Translations under genes and position numbers: made by a program
Shown here: piece after piece, positions 1 through 7,172 of the stretch
How the letters are laid out: the number at the start of each line of letters is the position of its first letter
Position numbering within the stretch: position 1 is the stretch's first letter
The notes under the pieces: generated by a model
The model's input: only the letters and a program-made list of their open reading frames with translations
What the model was told of the DNA's origin: nothing
The model's database searches: none
From: JBBDXA01 sp040902585
GTDB lineage: Bacteria; Planctomycetota; Phycisphaerae; Phycisphaerales; Phycisphaeraceae
Reading direction: 5' to 3'
NCBI GenBank assembly: GCA_040902585.1
Contig: JBBDXA010000253.1
Location: forward strand, 1-11,267
Length of the DNA: 11,267 nt

Positions 1-1
1 C

Positions 2-1735
2 TCACTCCGCCGGCCGCGTCACCTCAATCAGATAACTATTGAACGGCGTGCGGCCCCACATCGGTTCCACCTTCACCTCCCACCCGCGCTTCTCAAATGG
101 CGCGACCACTTCTTCGCGCGTCGGGAAGTGGCACCCTCCGCCGCGGATCCAGCCGATCAGGCGGATCGCGTACTCCTCGATCAGCGTCACGTAGTAGCGC
201 AGGCTGCCGTCGCGGAAGGAGGTGCGGATCATCGCCGTTCCGCCCGGTGGCAGGCGATCGGCCACGGCTTCGAGCAGGGCCTTCTGCCCATCAATGCTCA
301 GGTAATGCAGCACATCCAGCAGCACGACATCGCCCTGAAACGCCGGCAGCGCCTGCGCATCGCCCTGTTGAAACGTCGCATCTTTATAGAACGCCGCGAC
401 GCGCTCTTGTGCGAGTTTCACCTTCCTGGGATTCAGTTCGATGCCGACGATCGGCTGCGTCGCGCCGACCTCGCGCAGGTAAGCGGTGAGCACACCCATG
501 CCGCAGCCGATGTCCAGAAGCGGGCGTGTCGAACGCGACAGCCGCGCCGCGACAGCGGGGTAGGCCGGGTCCCATCGCATCTTGCCGCGGGCATAGCGGA
601 TGAGAATGATTCGGCCCTTGTAGCGCTGGGCCGCGCGCTCGACCGCCTGCTGACGTTCGTGGTTCTCGGCATCGGCCAATGGCGCGCCGCCGGTGCGAAC
701 CATGAGCAGGATCGCGCCGGGCAGTCCCCACAGGGCGAACATCGTGAACCCGCAAAGCGAGACCGCCGCCGCCGTGGCTTCGGGAACATCCAGCAGCCTG
801 CCCATCAGGTACGCGAAGATATTCTCGCGCACGCCCAGCCCGCCGAGGCTGATCGGCAGGCCGGAGATGATATCGATCGTCGGCATCATCGCGAAGAAAT
901 CCACCACCGGCGCGTTGACGCCATAAGCCCGCGCCGCCATGAAGAACATCAGAAAGAACAACACCAGCATGACCGTAGACACGACAATCGCCACCAGCGT
1001 GGTGCGCCACTGACGGGCGCATTCAAAGTACGCATGCGAAAGTTCGATCACGCTCGCCCGTCCCGGCCACCAGCTCGGCAGACGTTTTGGCACGCCAGCA
1101 GCGCAGAAGATGAGCGACAGGATGATGAGAAAGGTGACCGCGCCCAAGTAGATGTAGATGCCGCCGGCGATCGCCGCGATGTTCTCATCGCGCATGAGCC
1201 AGTCGTGTCGCATCGCCATCGCGGTGGTGGCGACGAGGATCATCGAAACGGAGCCCGCGGCGTGATCCATCACGACGGAAAGGGCGCTGCGGCCGATGTC
1301 GTACCCGCGGCGTTTGAGCATGGCGATGCGCACGAGATCGCCGCCTGCCGCGCCGGGAAGGAAGAGGTTGAAGAACAGGCCGGTGAAAAAGATGCCGGTC
1401 GCTTCGCGCGTGGGGATGTGTACGCCGACCATGCGCAGAAAGATGTACCACCGCCACAGGTTCAGAAGTTGCACCATGCCCGCCAGCAGCAGGCCGCCGG
1501 CAATCCAACCGGGGTCTGCGGTGAAGATGACCTCGCCCAGATGATCGATGAATCCGGGGCGAGTGAAGAGCCACGTCAGCATCGCCACGCTGACGGCTGC
1601 TTGAAGCAGCCGCCAGAATAGGCGCGGACGAGGTTGCGATGTGACAACGTTCAAAGAGGGGGCATCATGGCTGTTTTGGCGCGGCGAGCAAGCGGTCTGG
1701 TGAGGTCGAACTCCCCTCCCTGGAAGGGGAATCAA
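2..1735 (-). CDS. Flippase-like membrane domain fused to class I SAM-dependent methyltransferase
   Basis: The first ~350 residues are a multi-spanning membrane domain of the lysylphosphatidylglycerol synthase TM / UPF0104 type. Its signatures are FFNLFLPGAAGGDLVR (residues 121-136) and PISLGGLGVRE (294-304). Such domains are thought to move or bind lipid-linked substrates in the inner membrane. Residues ~385-577 form a Rossmann methyltransferase with a SAM-binding loop LLDIGCGMG (406-414), an acidic strand end GIELN (431-435) and DVVLLDVLHYL (469-479). The tail GRTPFNSYLI resembles methyltransferases of aryl-polyene-type lipid clusters (inference from memory). The frame runs unbroken through the join. 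The gene lies 24 bp behind the sensor kinase gene, so the two are probably co-transcribed. The start is uncertain. TTG at 1735 has AGGTG 8 bases upstream, but the first 27 residues look non-conserved; TTG at 1654 is an alternative. The stop codon lies at the window edge. The substrate cannot be told from sequence. Confidence 0.88.
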   Translation of the reverse strand: MIPLPGRGVRPHQTACSPRQNSHDAPSLNVVTSQPRPRLFWRLLQAAVSVAMLTWLFTRPGFIDHLGEVIFTADPGWIAGGLLLAGMVQLLNLWRWYIFLRMVGVHIPTREATGIFFTGLFFNLFLPGAAGGDLVRIAMLKRRGYDIGRSALSVVMDHAAGSVSMILVATTAMAMRHDWLMRDENIAAIAGGIYIYLGAVTFLIILSLIFCAAGVPKRLPSWWPGRASVIELSHAYFECARQWRTTLVAIVVSTVMLVLFFLMFFMAARAYGVNAPVVDFFAMMPTIDIISGLPISLGGLGVRENIFAYLMGRLLDVPEATAAAVSLCGFTMFALWGLPGAILLMVRTGGAPLADAENHERQQAVERAAQRYKGRIILIRYARGKMRWDPAYPAVAARLSRSTRPLLDIGCGMGVLTAYLREVGATQPIVGIELNPRKVKLAQERVAAFYKDATFQQGDAQALPAFQGDVVLLDVLHYLSIDGQKALLEAVADRLPPGGTAMIRTSFRDGSLRYYVTLIEEYAIRLIGWIRGGGCHFPTREEVVAPFEKRGWEVKVEPMWGRTPFNSYLIEVTRPAE

Positions 1736-1759
1736 TCCCGCATCACCTGTCGCGCCATT

Positions 1760-4465
1760 CTACTCACTCGCCGCGTCATAACCTTCCACGCTGCGAACCA
1801 GATCGATGAAGAGGTGAAGCTGCACGAGGCTTTCATCCACATCCTCACCTTCAATCAGGCTGTCTTCGATGCGGCCGGCCAGTTCGGTGATGGAATTCAG
1901 TCCGTAGAGACCGGCCACGCCGCGCAGCGAGTGCAGTTCCTTGCGGATGGCCTCGAAATCTTTCTTCTCAACGGAATGGGCGATGCGCGAGACATGCCCG
2001 GGCAGTTCGCTGATGAAGCGACCCATCATCGGGCGAAGGGCCGGGTCGATGGATGTCGGCACCAGCGTGTTCGCGACATGCGCAGGCCTTTTCACTGCGA
2101 CTTCGTTGGCACCATCGCCGGCCGCATTCGCATCCATCGCTTGCGCAGCATCATCTGTGATCGCACCGCTACTCACGTGCAGGTAACCCGCCAGCGTCCG
2201 CAGCAGAAGCTGCTTGCTCACGGGCTTGGCCAGGTAATCCGTGCAGCCGGCTGCGAGGCACTTCTGCCGATCACCGGCCATCGCGTGAGCCGTGAGCGCG
2301 ACGATCGGTCCGGTGAAACCCTTGTCGCGCAATCGTGCCGTCGCGCCGTAGCCATCCAGCTCGGGCATCTGCATGTCCATCAGAATCAGATCGAACGGGT
2401 TGCCTTCACCGGCGGCATCCAAAGCCAGGTCACAGGCCATGCGCCCGTTGTCGGCAATCGTCAGTTCCAGCCCCGCCTGCCGCAGGTAAACCGAAAGCAC
2501 ATGCTGATTATGAATGCCGTCATCGGCCAGCAGGATGCGTCCGCTGAGCTTCGTGGGCGCGTCGGTTCCATGCTTCGGCTCGGAGGACGCGAAGGCTTCG
2601 GAGCAGTCCTTCATCATGCGCACGCCTTCGAGCATGCCCGGGTCGACGGTGACAGCGAAGGTGGAGCCTTTGCCCGGATCGCTGCGGACGGTGATATCGC
2701 CGCCGAGCATGCGCGCCAGTTGCCTTGAGATGCTCAGGCCCAGACCCGATCCGCCGTACTCGCGCGTCGTGGACGAATCCGCCTGCGAAAAAGGTTTGAA
2801 GAGCCTGTTCACCTGTTCACTCGTCATGCCGATGCCCGTGTCTTCCACGCGGAATTGAAGCAGCTTGTCCTTGCCGCCTTCTCGACGGATCAGTTCCATC
2901 ACCAGATGCACGTGACCTTCATGGGTGAACTTGATGGAGTTGCCGATAAGGTTGATGAGGATCTGCCGCAGGCGCGTCGGGTCGGTCTGAATCACCGCGG
3001 GGATCATGCCGGTGGTGATGACTTCAAACTTCAGCTTCCTTTCCGCGGCCCGCACGCGCATGGTCGACGCCACTTCGCCCAGGATGTGACACGGGCAGCA
3101 GAGCATGCGCTCCATCTGCATTTCGCCGGCTTCGATCTTGGAGAGATCGAGAATGTCGTTGATGATGTTCAGCAAGTGATCGCCGTTGGCGCGAAGGGCG
3201 TTGATGGCGTTGAGCCGTTCGCTGGGGCCCTGCGAACGATCCAGCAGCAGGTCGGTGTAGCCGATGATCGCGGACATCGGCGTGCGGATCTCGTGGCTCA
3301 TGTTGGCGAGGAAGGCGCTCTTCATCCGGTTGGCATCGTTGGCCGCCCGCATCGCCGCGGAAACATCCCGCCCCGCGCTGCCGAGTCTGAGCATCACCGC
3401 CAGCACGATCATCACCAGGATGCTCCCGGCCGCGCCGATCCGCACCGCCAGGGATCCGATCGGCGCGTAGGCATCCGACTCCGGCTGCTGCGCCACGACG
3501 ACCCACCGCTGTTTCCCGACCTGCACGGAGAGAAACGTCGCCACCATCGTCTCGCGATTGAGCGGATCGTGATACGTCTGCGTGCGGGCGATATACGCCT
3601 CGCCGGTGAGCGTGTCTCGGATCGGCGCGACTTCCTTGTAGGCTGAGCCGAACGCCAGAAACGCGTCTTGCCCGTCGCTGGGCACCATCGGATGGGCCAC
3701 CAGTTGCAGGTTCTCATCGATCACAAACACCTGCCCTGTTTTCCCGTGATCGATCTGCTTGAGCCAGTCCGCCAGTAGGTCAACGCGATATTGCACCACC
3801 AGTGCCCCGAGGTTCCGGTCCGACTCATCCTGGATCGGGACCGCCACCGCGACGACCAGCGGTCGAATGTTCGTGCCCGGTGAAAAGGCATTGCGCTGAT
3901 ACACCCCCGACACGCAAGGCTCCCAATTCGAACGCGTCAGAATCTCAAACCAGGGACGATCCGCGAAGTTCTTCCCGATCGACTCCGCCGCGAATGGAAA
4001 ATCACTCCAGAGCAGACCGGCTGTGTCCGTCACATACGCCCGAACGATTCGCGGCTCGGACTCCACCAGCACCTGCAACCGCTCGCGAACCGGACTCGCC
4101 TCCGAAGGAAGCTCCACCACTGGTTTCGCATCACCATTGAGCGCAGCATCTTTCTCGCGGCGATTGCGCTGGGCCACCGCACCGACCAGCGTCGGCTGCC
4201 CGGCGATCGCCCGCGCCAGGGCAATGCTCCTTTGAAAATCGTTTTGAACCAGTTCGCCCGTAGTCCGCGCGACGGATTCATTGTTACGCCGAACCATCTC
4301 GCGAATGGACTGGGCAGTCACCACGTAGGCATAGATCGCCAGCCCGGTGATCGCCGCGAGGGCAGCGATGGTGAGAAGCACCCACGTGCCCGTGCTCCAG
4401 TGCCGTTGCCCGTCAGGTACCGGACCGCCGGGGCTGCGGGTTGAGGTTTCAAACTGTTGCAGCAT
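1760..4465 (-). CDS. Membrane hybrid sensor histidine kinase with dCache, receiver and HPt domains
   Basis: This 901-residue protein should sense a ligand outside the inner membrane and start an internal phosphorelay. In order it has: TM1 (about 25-49); an extracytoplasmic dCache-like sensor (~50-330, with DRPWFE at 169-174); TM2 (~340-362); HisKA with phospho-acceptor His391 in SHEIRTP; HATPase with N509 (N box), DTGIG (542-546) and GGSGLGL (571-577); a receiver with Asp648/649, acceptor Asp697, Thr725 and Lys747; and a C-terminal HPt domain with His845 in HSLRG. No HAMP or PAS domain can be seen between TM2 and HisKA. Start ATG 4465 is chosen because AAGG sits 6 bases upstream and TM1 follows soon after. 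A longer frame to 4627 would run into the tRNA gene. The output regulator is unknown. The flippase-methyltransferase gene follows in the same direction. Candidate -10 sites (TATCAT, GATAAT) lie in the ~90 bp upstream, without a good -35. Confidence 0.95.
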   Translation of the reverse strand: MLQQFETSTRSPGGPVPDGQRHWSTGTWVLLTIAALAAITGLAIYAYVVTAQSIREMVRRNNESVARTTGELVQNDFQRSIALARAIAGQPTLVGAVAQRNRREKDAALNGDAKPVVELPSEASPVRERLQVLVESEPRIVRAYVTDTAGLLWSDFPFAAESIGKNFADRPWFEILTRSNWEPCVSGVYQRNAFSPGTNIRPLVVAVAVPIQDESDRNLGALVVQYRVDLLADWLKQIDHGKTGQVFVIDENLQLVAHPMVPSDGQDAFLAFGSAYKEVAPIRDTLTGEAYIARTQTYHDPLNRETMVATFLSVQVGKQRWVVVAQQPESDAYAPIGSLAVRIGAAGSILVMIVLAVMLRLGSAGRDVSAAMRAANDANRMKSAFLANMSHEIRTPMSAIIGYTDLLLDRSQGPSERLNAINALRANGDHLLNIINDILDLSKIEAGEMQMERMLCCPCHILGEVASTMRVRAAERKLKFEVITTGMIPAVIQTDPTRLRQILINLIGNSIKFTHEGHVHLVMELIRREGGKDKLLQFRVEDTGIGMTSEQVNRLFKPFSQADSSTTREYGGSGLGLSISRQLARMLGGDITVRSDPGKGSTFAVTVDPGMLEGVRMMKDCSEAFASSEPKHGTDAPTKLSGRILLADDGIHNQHVLSVYLRQAGLELTIADNGRMACDLALDAAGEGNPFDLILMDMQMPELDGYGATARLRDKGFTGPIVALTAHAMAGDRQKCLAAGCTDYLAKPVSKQLLLRTLAGYLHVSSGAITDDAAQAMDANAAGDGANEVAVKRPAHVANTLVPTSIDPALRPMMGRFISELPGHVSRIAHSVEKKDFEAIRKELHSLRGVAGLYGLNSITELAGRIEDSLIEGEDVDESLVQLHLFIDLVRSVEGYDAASE

Positions 4466-4554
4466 GGCCGACCTTCCCTGGGCGGTAAAACCAGATGATA
4501 AACCTTTGGCGAGAATTATCGACCCTGCCCGGTGGAGGCCGCGATGATTGGCGC

Positions 4555-4581
4555 AAGAAAAACCCCCGCGCGGTGCGGGGG
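4555..4581 (-). terminator. Intrinsic terminator of tRNA-Glu
   Basis: On the minus strand a perfect 7-bp stem, CCCCCGC/GCGGGGG, with a 5-base loop (4563-4581) is followed at once by TTTTTCTT (4562-4555). It lies 37 bases downstream of the tRNA 3' end and upstream of the kinase gene, so it should insulate the kinase from tRNA transcription. Confidence 0.85.
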
Positions 4582-4618
4582 TAGTTCGTACACTCCCGAG
4601 CGAGTCGGAAGCTTCAAG

Positions 4619-4693
4619 TGACCCCAACGGGATTTGAACCCGTGTTACCAGGATGAAAACCTGGTGTCCTGGACCAGGCTAGACGATGGGGCC
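4619..4693 (-). tRNA. tRNA-Glu, anticodon UUC
   Basis: The 75-nt cloverleaf can be drawn by eye. The acceptor stem is GGCCCCA with TGGGGTC (one G-T pair) and discriminator A. The anticodon stem CCAGG/CCTGG closes the loop TTTTCAT, which gives anticodon TTC (Glu, reading GAA/GAG). The T arm is ACGGG/CCCGT around TTCAAAT. The 3' CCA is not encoded (the DNA continues CTTG), so it must be added by the CCA-adding enzyme. The gene has its own promoter candidate and terminator and looks like a single-gene unit. Confidence 0.97.
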
Positions 4694-4744
4694 ACGTCGG
4701 ACGCGGTCACGAATTGCTTCGCAAACGTCTGGTCAGGAGGAGGG

Positions 4745-4772
4745 ATTTTAGTGGCTGATTGCCGCTTGGCAA
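4745..4772 (-). promoter_or_regulatory. Promoter candidate for tRNA-Glu with UP-like tract
   Basis: On the minus strand, TTGCCA (4772-4767) and TAAAAT (4750-4745) are separated by 16 bases. A T-rich stretch including eight Ts (4788-4781) begins 8 bases upstream of the -35, where an UP element would sit. The inverted repeat TTGCC-aagc-GGCAA (4759-4772) overlaps the -35. The predicted start of transcription is roughly 45 bases before the mature tRNA. Confidence 0.45.
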
Positions 4773-4884
4773 CCCGCCTCAAAAAAAAGGGAAAAACGTC
4801 CGGTTTTGCCTGGGCTCCCAAACCCGCCGCCTCCTCCTGCGTCCATTCCACAAGGTCGATAAACCTTCTATCACGCCAGGCCGC

Positions 4885-4890
4885 TATACT
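4885..4890 (+). promoter_or_regulatory. Possible -10 element for the coiled-coil membrane protein gene
   Basis: TATACT lies 37 bases before the ATG at 4928, in a region otherwise free of genes. No convincing -35 is seen at 16-18 bases (the best is AACCTT at 4862-4867), so this is a weak call. The interval 4694-4927 otherwise holds only the divergent tRNA promoter. Confidence 0.3.
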
Positions 4891-4927
4891 TGAGTGAAAG
4901 TTTCCGCCTTCGGCAGGGAGTCCATTC

Positions 4928-6667
4928 ATGCCCAGCAACCCGAACGATCTCTTCAAGCGCGTCGCCACTCGCAGCCGGCTTGCTTCGCTGGGCCTGTGGA
5001 CGTTTCGCTTTGCCCTCATCTTCGCCGGCGTCTACGCACTGCTCTTCCTCCTTTCTCATGTCCTGGGCCTGCTCCCCGACTGGTGGTTCGGCGACGGCGA
5101 CTATCGCGACATCCTCTCCGTCGGCCTCGTCCCGCTCGCCGCGATCCTCTTCGCCCTGACGATTCACCGAGGCATCACCCAAGAGGAAGCTGCCCGGCTC
5201 GTCGATGTGCGCATGAACACCAAAGACCTTTTCCTCACAGCCGCGACCCTCAGCACCGCGCCGGGCGAATACAAACCGCTGGTCACCGCCGCGGCGATGG
5301 AGCAGGCCACGCAGGTGCGGCCGCAGGTGGTCGTGCCCTGGAACCCGTGGAATCGACTGAGCTATGTCATCATCGCACTGGCGCTCCTTTGCGTCGGGGC
5401 TGCCTTCCTCAAGCCGATGGATCTCTTCGGCCAGCACGAGGAACAAAAGGAGACCGCCCAGCGCATCAAGCGGCTCGAGCAGCAGAAGGTCGAAACCAAG
5501 GCCAAAGTCGAAGCCCTTGAGAAGGAAGACCTCACGGCCAAGACCTCAGCCGAGGTGCAGAAGATGCTCGATGAGCTGAAGAAGAATTTCAACGAGCTGA
5601 AGAAGGATGAAAAGGAAAAGAACATCGCCAAGCTCACCGAGCAGCAGAAGCAGATCAGCGACAAGTGGCGCGAGCTGAACGAACAGAAAAACCGCGAAGC
5701 CCAGCGCGACCGCATGGCTCAGCAGCTTGGCGGCGTCGCCAACATGCAGAAAACGCAGGAATGGAAGAAGGAACTGGCCGAGGGCAAGACCGACGCCATG
5801 CAGAAGGAAGTGCAGGAACTCAAGAAGCTCGCGGAGAAGATGGACAAGGCTGAAGGCGCGGAGAAAAACCAGATCAAACAGGAAATGCAGAAGCGCATCC
5901 AGGAGATGAACGACTTCACCAAGAACAACGGCTCCAGCAAAGAGCTGAGTGAATCGCTCAAGCAGGCCTTGGAACAGCTCGCGCAGTCAGGCGACAAGCA
6001 GACGCAGGAACAGGCGATGGATGCCCTGAAGGAATCGATGAACCTCAGCGAGAAGGAACTGGAGCAGATGGCCCAGTCCATCCGCGATCAGAAGTCGCTT
6101 GAGGAAGCGATGCAGGCGATCCAGAACGCCAAGCAGGCCAACTCGCAGGACAAGGCCGACGGCTCGCAGACCGGCCAGTGTGAAAACATGAAGGACTACG
6201 CGGAGCTTTTCAAGAAGCTCGGTGGCGGCCAGGAAGGCGAAGGCGGCACCGGCAGCGAGGGCGACAAACTTGCCCAGGGTCAGGGCCAGGGCCAGAAGGG
6301 CGATGGTCAGGGCGACGGCCAGGGCGATCCGAGCAACGGCCAGGGCGGCACGGGCGGCGAAGGCCAGGGTCGCGGCGGTAAGCCGCCTGAAGGGCCTGAT
6401 ATCAACGCGGGTTTCAAGAGTGAAAAATCCAAGTCGCACCTGCAAGCAGGCAAGACGTTGCTGGACTGGAAGACGAATGAACTGCCCGAGGCCGGCGAGT
6501 CGAAGGCGAAGTATCAGGAAGCGGTGAAGGACGTGAAGCAGGGGGTGGCGGAAGCGATCATTCAGGAGCAGGTGCCGCCGGGCTATCACGATGCGATCAA
6601 GCGCTACTTCGATTCGGTCGCGCCGCCGGCGAAGGACGCGCCGAAGCCTGAAGCGAAAAAGGAGTGA
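4928..6667 (+). CDS. Three-helix membrane protein with long coiled coil and Gly/Gln-rich segment, function unknown
   Basis: The product is 579 residues. Three hydrophobic segments (about 23-48, 62-80 and 142-161) are followed by a highly charged, Lys/Glu/Gln-rich coiled coil (~168-400). Next comes a low-complexity stretch rich in GQG/GDGQ units (~434-485). A more ordered C-terminus contains VPPGYHDAIKRYFDS (549-563). The layout of TM pair, short linker with an ARLVDVRMNTKDLFLTA-like helix, third TM, coiled coil and QG-rich tail resembles DUF4175-type proteins that often sit near MoxR/VWA genes. That is inference, and no such neighbours are visible here. It probably sits in the inner membrane with a large soluble filamentous part. 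GGGAG lies 7 bases before the ATG. The stop is followed after 9 bases by the first copy of the repeated element. Existence of the gene is near certain; its function is unknown. Confidence 0.92.
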   Translation: MPSNPNDLFKRVATRSRLASLGLWTFRFALIFAGVYALLFLLSHVLGLLPDWWFGDGDYRDILSVGLVPLAAILFALTIHRGITQEEAARLVDVRMNTKDLFLTAATLSTAPGEYKPLVTAAAMEQATQVRPQVVVPWNPWNRLSYVIIALALLCVGAAFLKPMDLFGQHEEQKETAQRIKRLEQQKVETKAKVEALEKEDLTAKTSAEVQKMLDELKKNFNELKKDEKEKNIAKLTEQQKQISDKWRELNEQKNREAQRDRMAQQLGGVANMQKTQEWKKELAEGKTDAMQKEVQELKKLAEKMDKAEGAEKNQIKQEMQKRIQEMNDFTKNNGSSKELSESLKQALEQLAQSGDKQTQEQAMDALKESMNLSEKELEQMAQSIRDQKSLEEAMQAIQNAKQANSQDKADGSQTGQCENMKDYAELFKKLGGGQEGEGGTGSEGDKLAQGQGQGQKGDGQGDGQGDPSNGQGGTGGEGQGRGGKPPEGPDINAGFKSEKSKSHLQAGKTLLDWKTNELPEAGESKAKYQEAVKDVKQGVAEAIIQEQVPPGYHDAIKRYFDSVAPPAKDAPKPEAKKE

Positions 6668-6676
6668 GCCATCCCG

Positions 6677-6713
6677 AGAGCTCCATCCCGACAGGGTGGT
6701 GCTATTGGCGCAC
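6677..6713 (+). repeat. Copy 1 of a duplicated intergenic leader element
   Basis: This copy lies 9 bases after the stop of the coiled-coil gene. It shares an identical 18-bp core, GTGGTGCTATTGGCGCAC (6696-6713), with the copy at 7129-7146. Upstream, AGC.CC and TCCCGA are also shared. It can fold as CCA-T-CCC / GGG-TGG around a GACA loop (6683-6699). Just downstream come CTTGCAAGGA and an ATG at 6733. It could be a cis-acting RNA, an operator (GTGC-7-GCAC), or a recombination boundary. It has no known family that I recognise. Confidence 0.75.
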
Positions 6714-6804
6714 GGACTTGCAAGGACTCACCATGTCACCCATTTCCACCACCAGTCCCAGCACCTTTCCTCCCGCTAGGTTCACCACCAGTGCGGAGCG
6801 CCCG

Positions 6805-7095
6805 ATGTACGCGATTGCTTTCGACATGGACATCGAAGCCCTGCGCAGCAACTACGGCGATCCTTACAACAACGCATACCTTGAAATCCGCAAAGTACTT
6901 GTGAAGCACGGATTTACCTGGCAGCAGGGCAGCGTTTACTTCGGAGGCGAAGCGATCAACGCGGTCACCTGCGTCCTGGCGGCGATCGACCTGTCACACG
7001 CGCTGCCCTGGTTCTCCGCCTCGATCCGCGACATTCGCATGTTGCGGATCGAAGAGATGAACGATCTTATGCCCGCAGTGCAGGGCGAAAAGTGA
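6805..7095 (+). CDS. vapD: VapD-family endoribonuclease (Cas2-like toxin candidate)
   Basis: The 96-residue product starting MYAIAFDMDIEAL matches the VapD family along its whole length. Conserved landmarks are YGDPYNNAY (residues 19-27), the GF-W-QGSVYF strand, and a C-terminal SIRDIRMLRIEEMNDL. Characterised VapD proteins are small ribonucleases with a ferredoxin-like fold related to Cas2. In Haemophilus VapD is the toxin of the VapXD pair. GGAG lies 6 bases upstream of this ATG, and family members begin at this point. A second ATG at 6733, with AAGGA 6 bases upstream, would add 24 Ser/Thr/Pro-rich residues and cannot be excluded. No VapX antitoxin is recognisable; the neighbour downstream is a tiny membrane protein. 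G+C is clearly lower than in flanking genes. The gene is bracketed by the two copies of the repeated element, which suggests acquisition or shared regulation. Confidence 0.88.
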   Translation: MYAIAFDMDIEALRSNYGDPYNNAYLEIRKVLVKHGFTWQQGSVYFGGEAINAVTCVLAAIDLSHALPWFSASIRDIRMLRIEEMNDLMPAVQGEK

Positions 7096-7110
7096 TCATG
7101 TTTCACGGTG

Positions 7111-7146
7111 GGGAGCACCCTCCCGAAAGTGGTGCTATTGGCGCAC
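7111..7146 (+). repeat. Copy 2 of the duplicated intergenic leader element
   Basis: This copy begins 16 bases after the vapD stop and is identical over 18 bp (7129-7146) to copy 1, exactly 433 bp away. Here the outer stem AGCACC/GGTGCT (7114-7119 with 7131-7136) is perfect, while copy 1 has one T-T mismatch in that stem. The inner part, with a CGAAAG loop, is two bases shorter than copy 1. It is followed by CCTTG-TGC-AGGA and the ATG of the small membrane protein at 7173, the same order as downstream of copy 1. Confidence 0.75.
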
Positions 7147-7172
7147 AGTCGCCTTGTGCAGGATTGGAATCC

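Noticed and set aside
128..1621. Long open frame on the plus strand, antisense to the flippase-methyltransferase gene
   Set aside because: Its protein is His/Arg/Ala-rich with no recognisable domain, a typical shadow frame of a G+C-rich gene; the minus strand encodes clear family motifs.
1634..2728. Plus-strand open frame opposite the kinase receiver/HPt region
   Set aside because: No domain is recognisable and the opposite strand holds intact receiver and HPt motifs.
4466..4627. N-terminal extension of the kinase up to 4627
   Set aside because: It would overlap the tRNA terminator and the tRNA 3' end; ATG 4465 has a good ribosome binding site just ahead of TM1.
6683..6699. Copy 1 hairpin as an intrinsic terminator of the coiled-coil gene
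   Set aside because: The stem is followed by TGCTATTGGC, without a T run.
6677..7146. Reading the vapD-flanking repeats as integron attC sites or a CRISPR array
   Set aside because: No GTTRRRY/RYYYAAC core pair is seen, only two copies exist, and the 433-bp spacing holds a gene rather than spacers. Cas2-like VapD alone is not a CRISPR sign.
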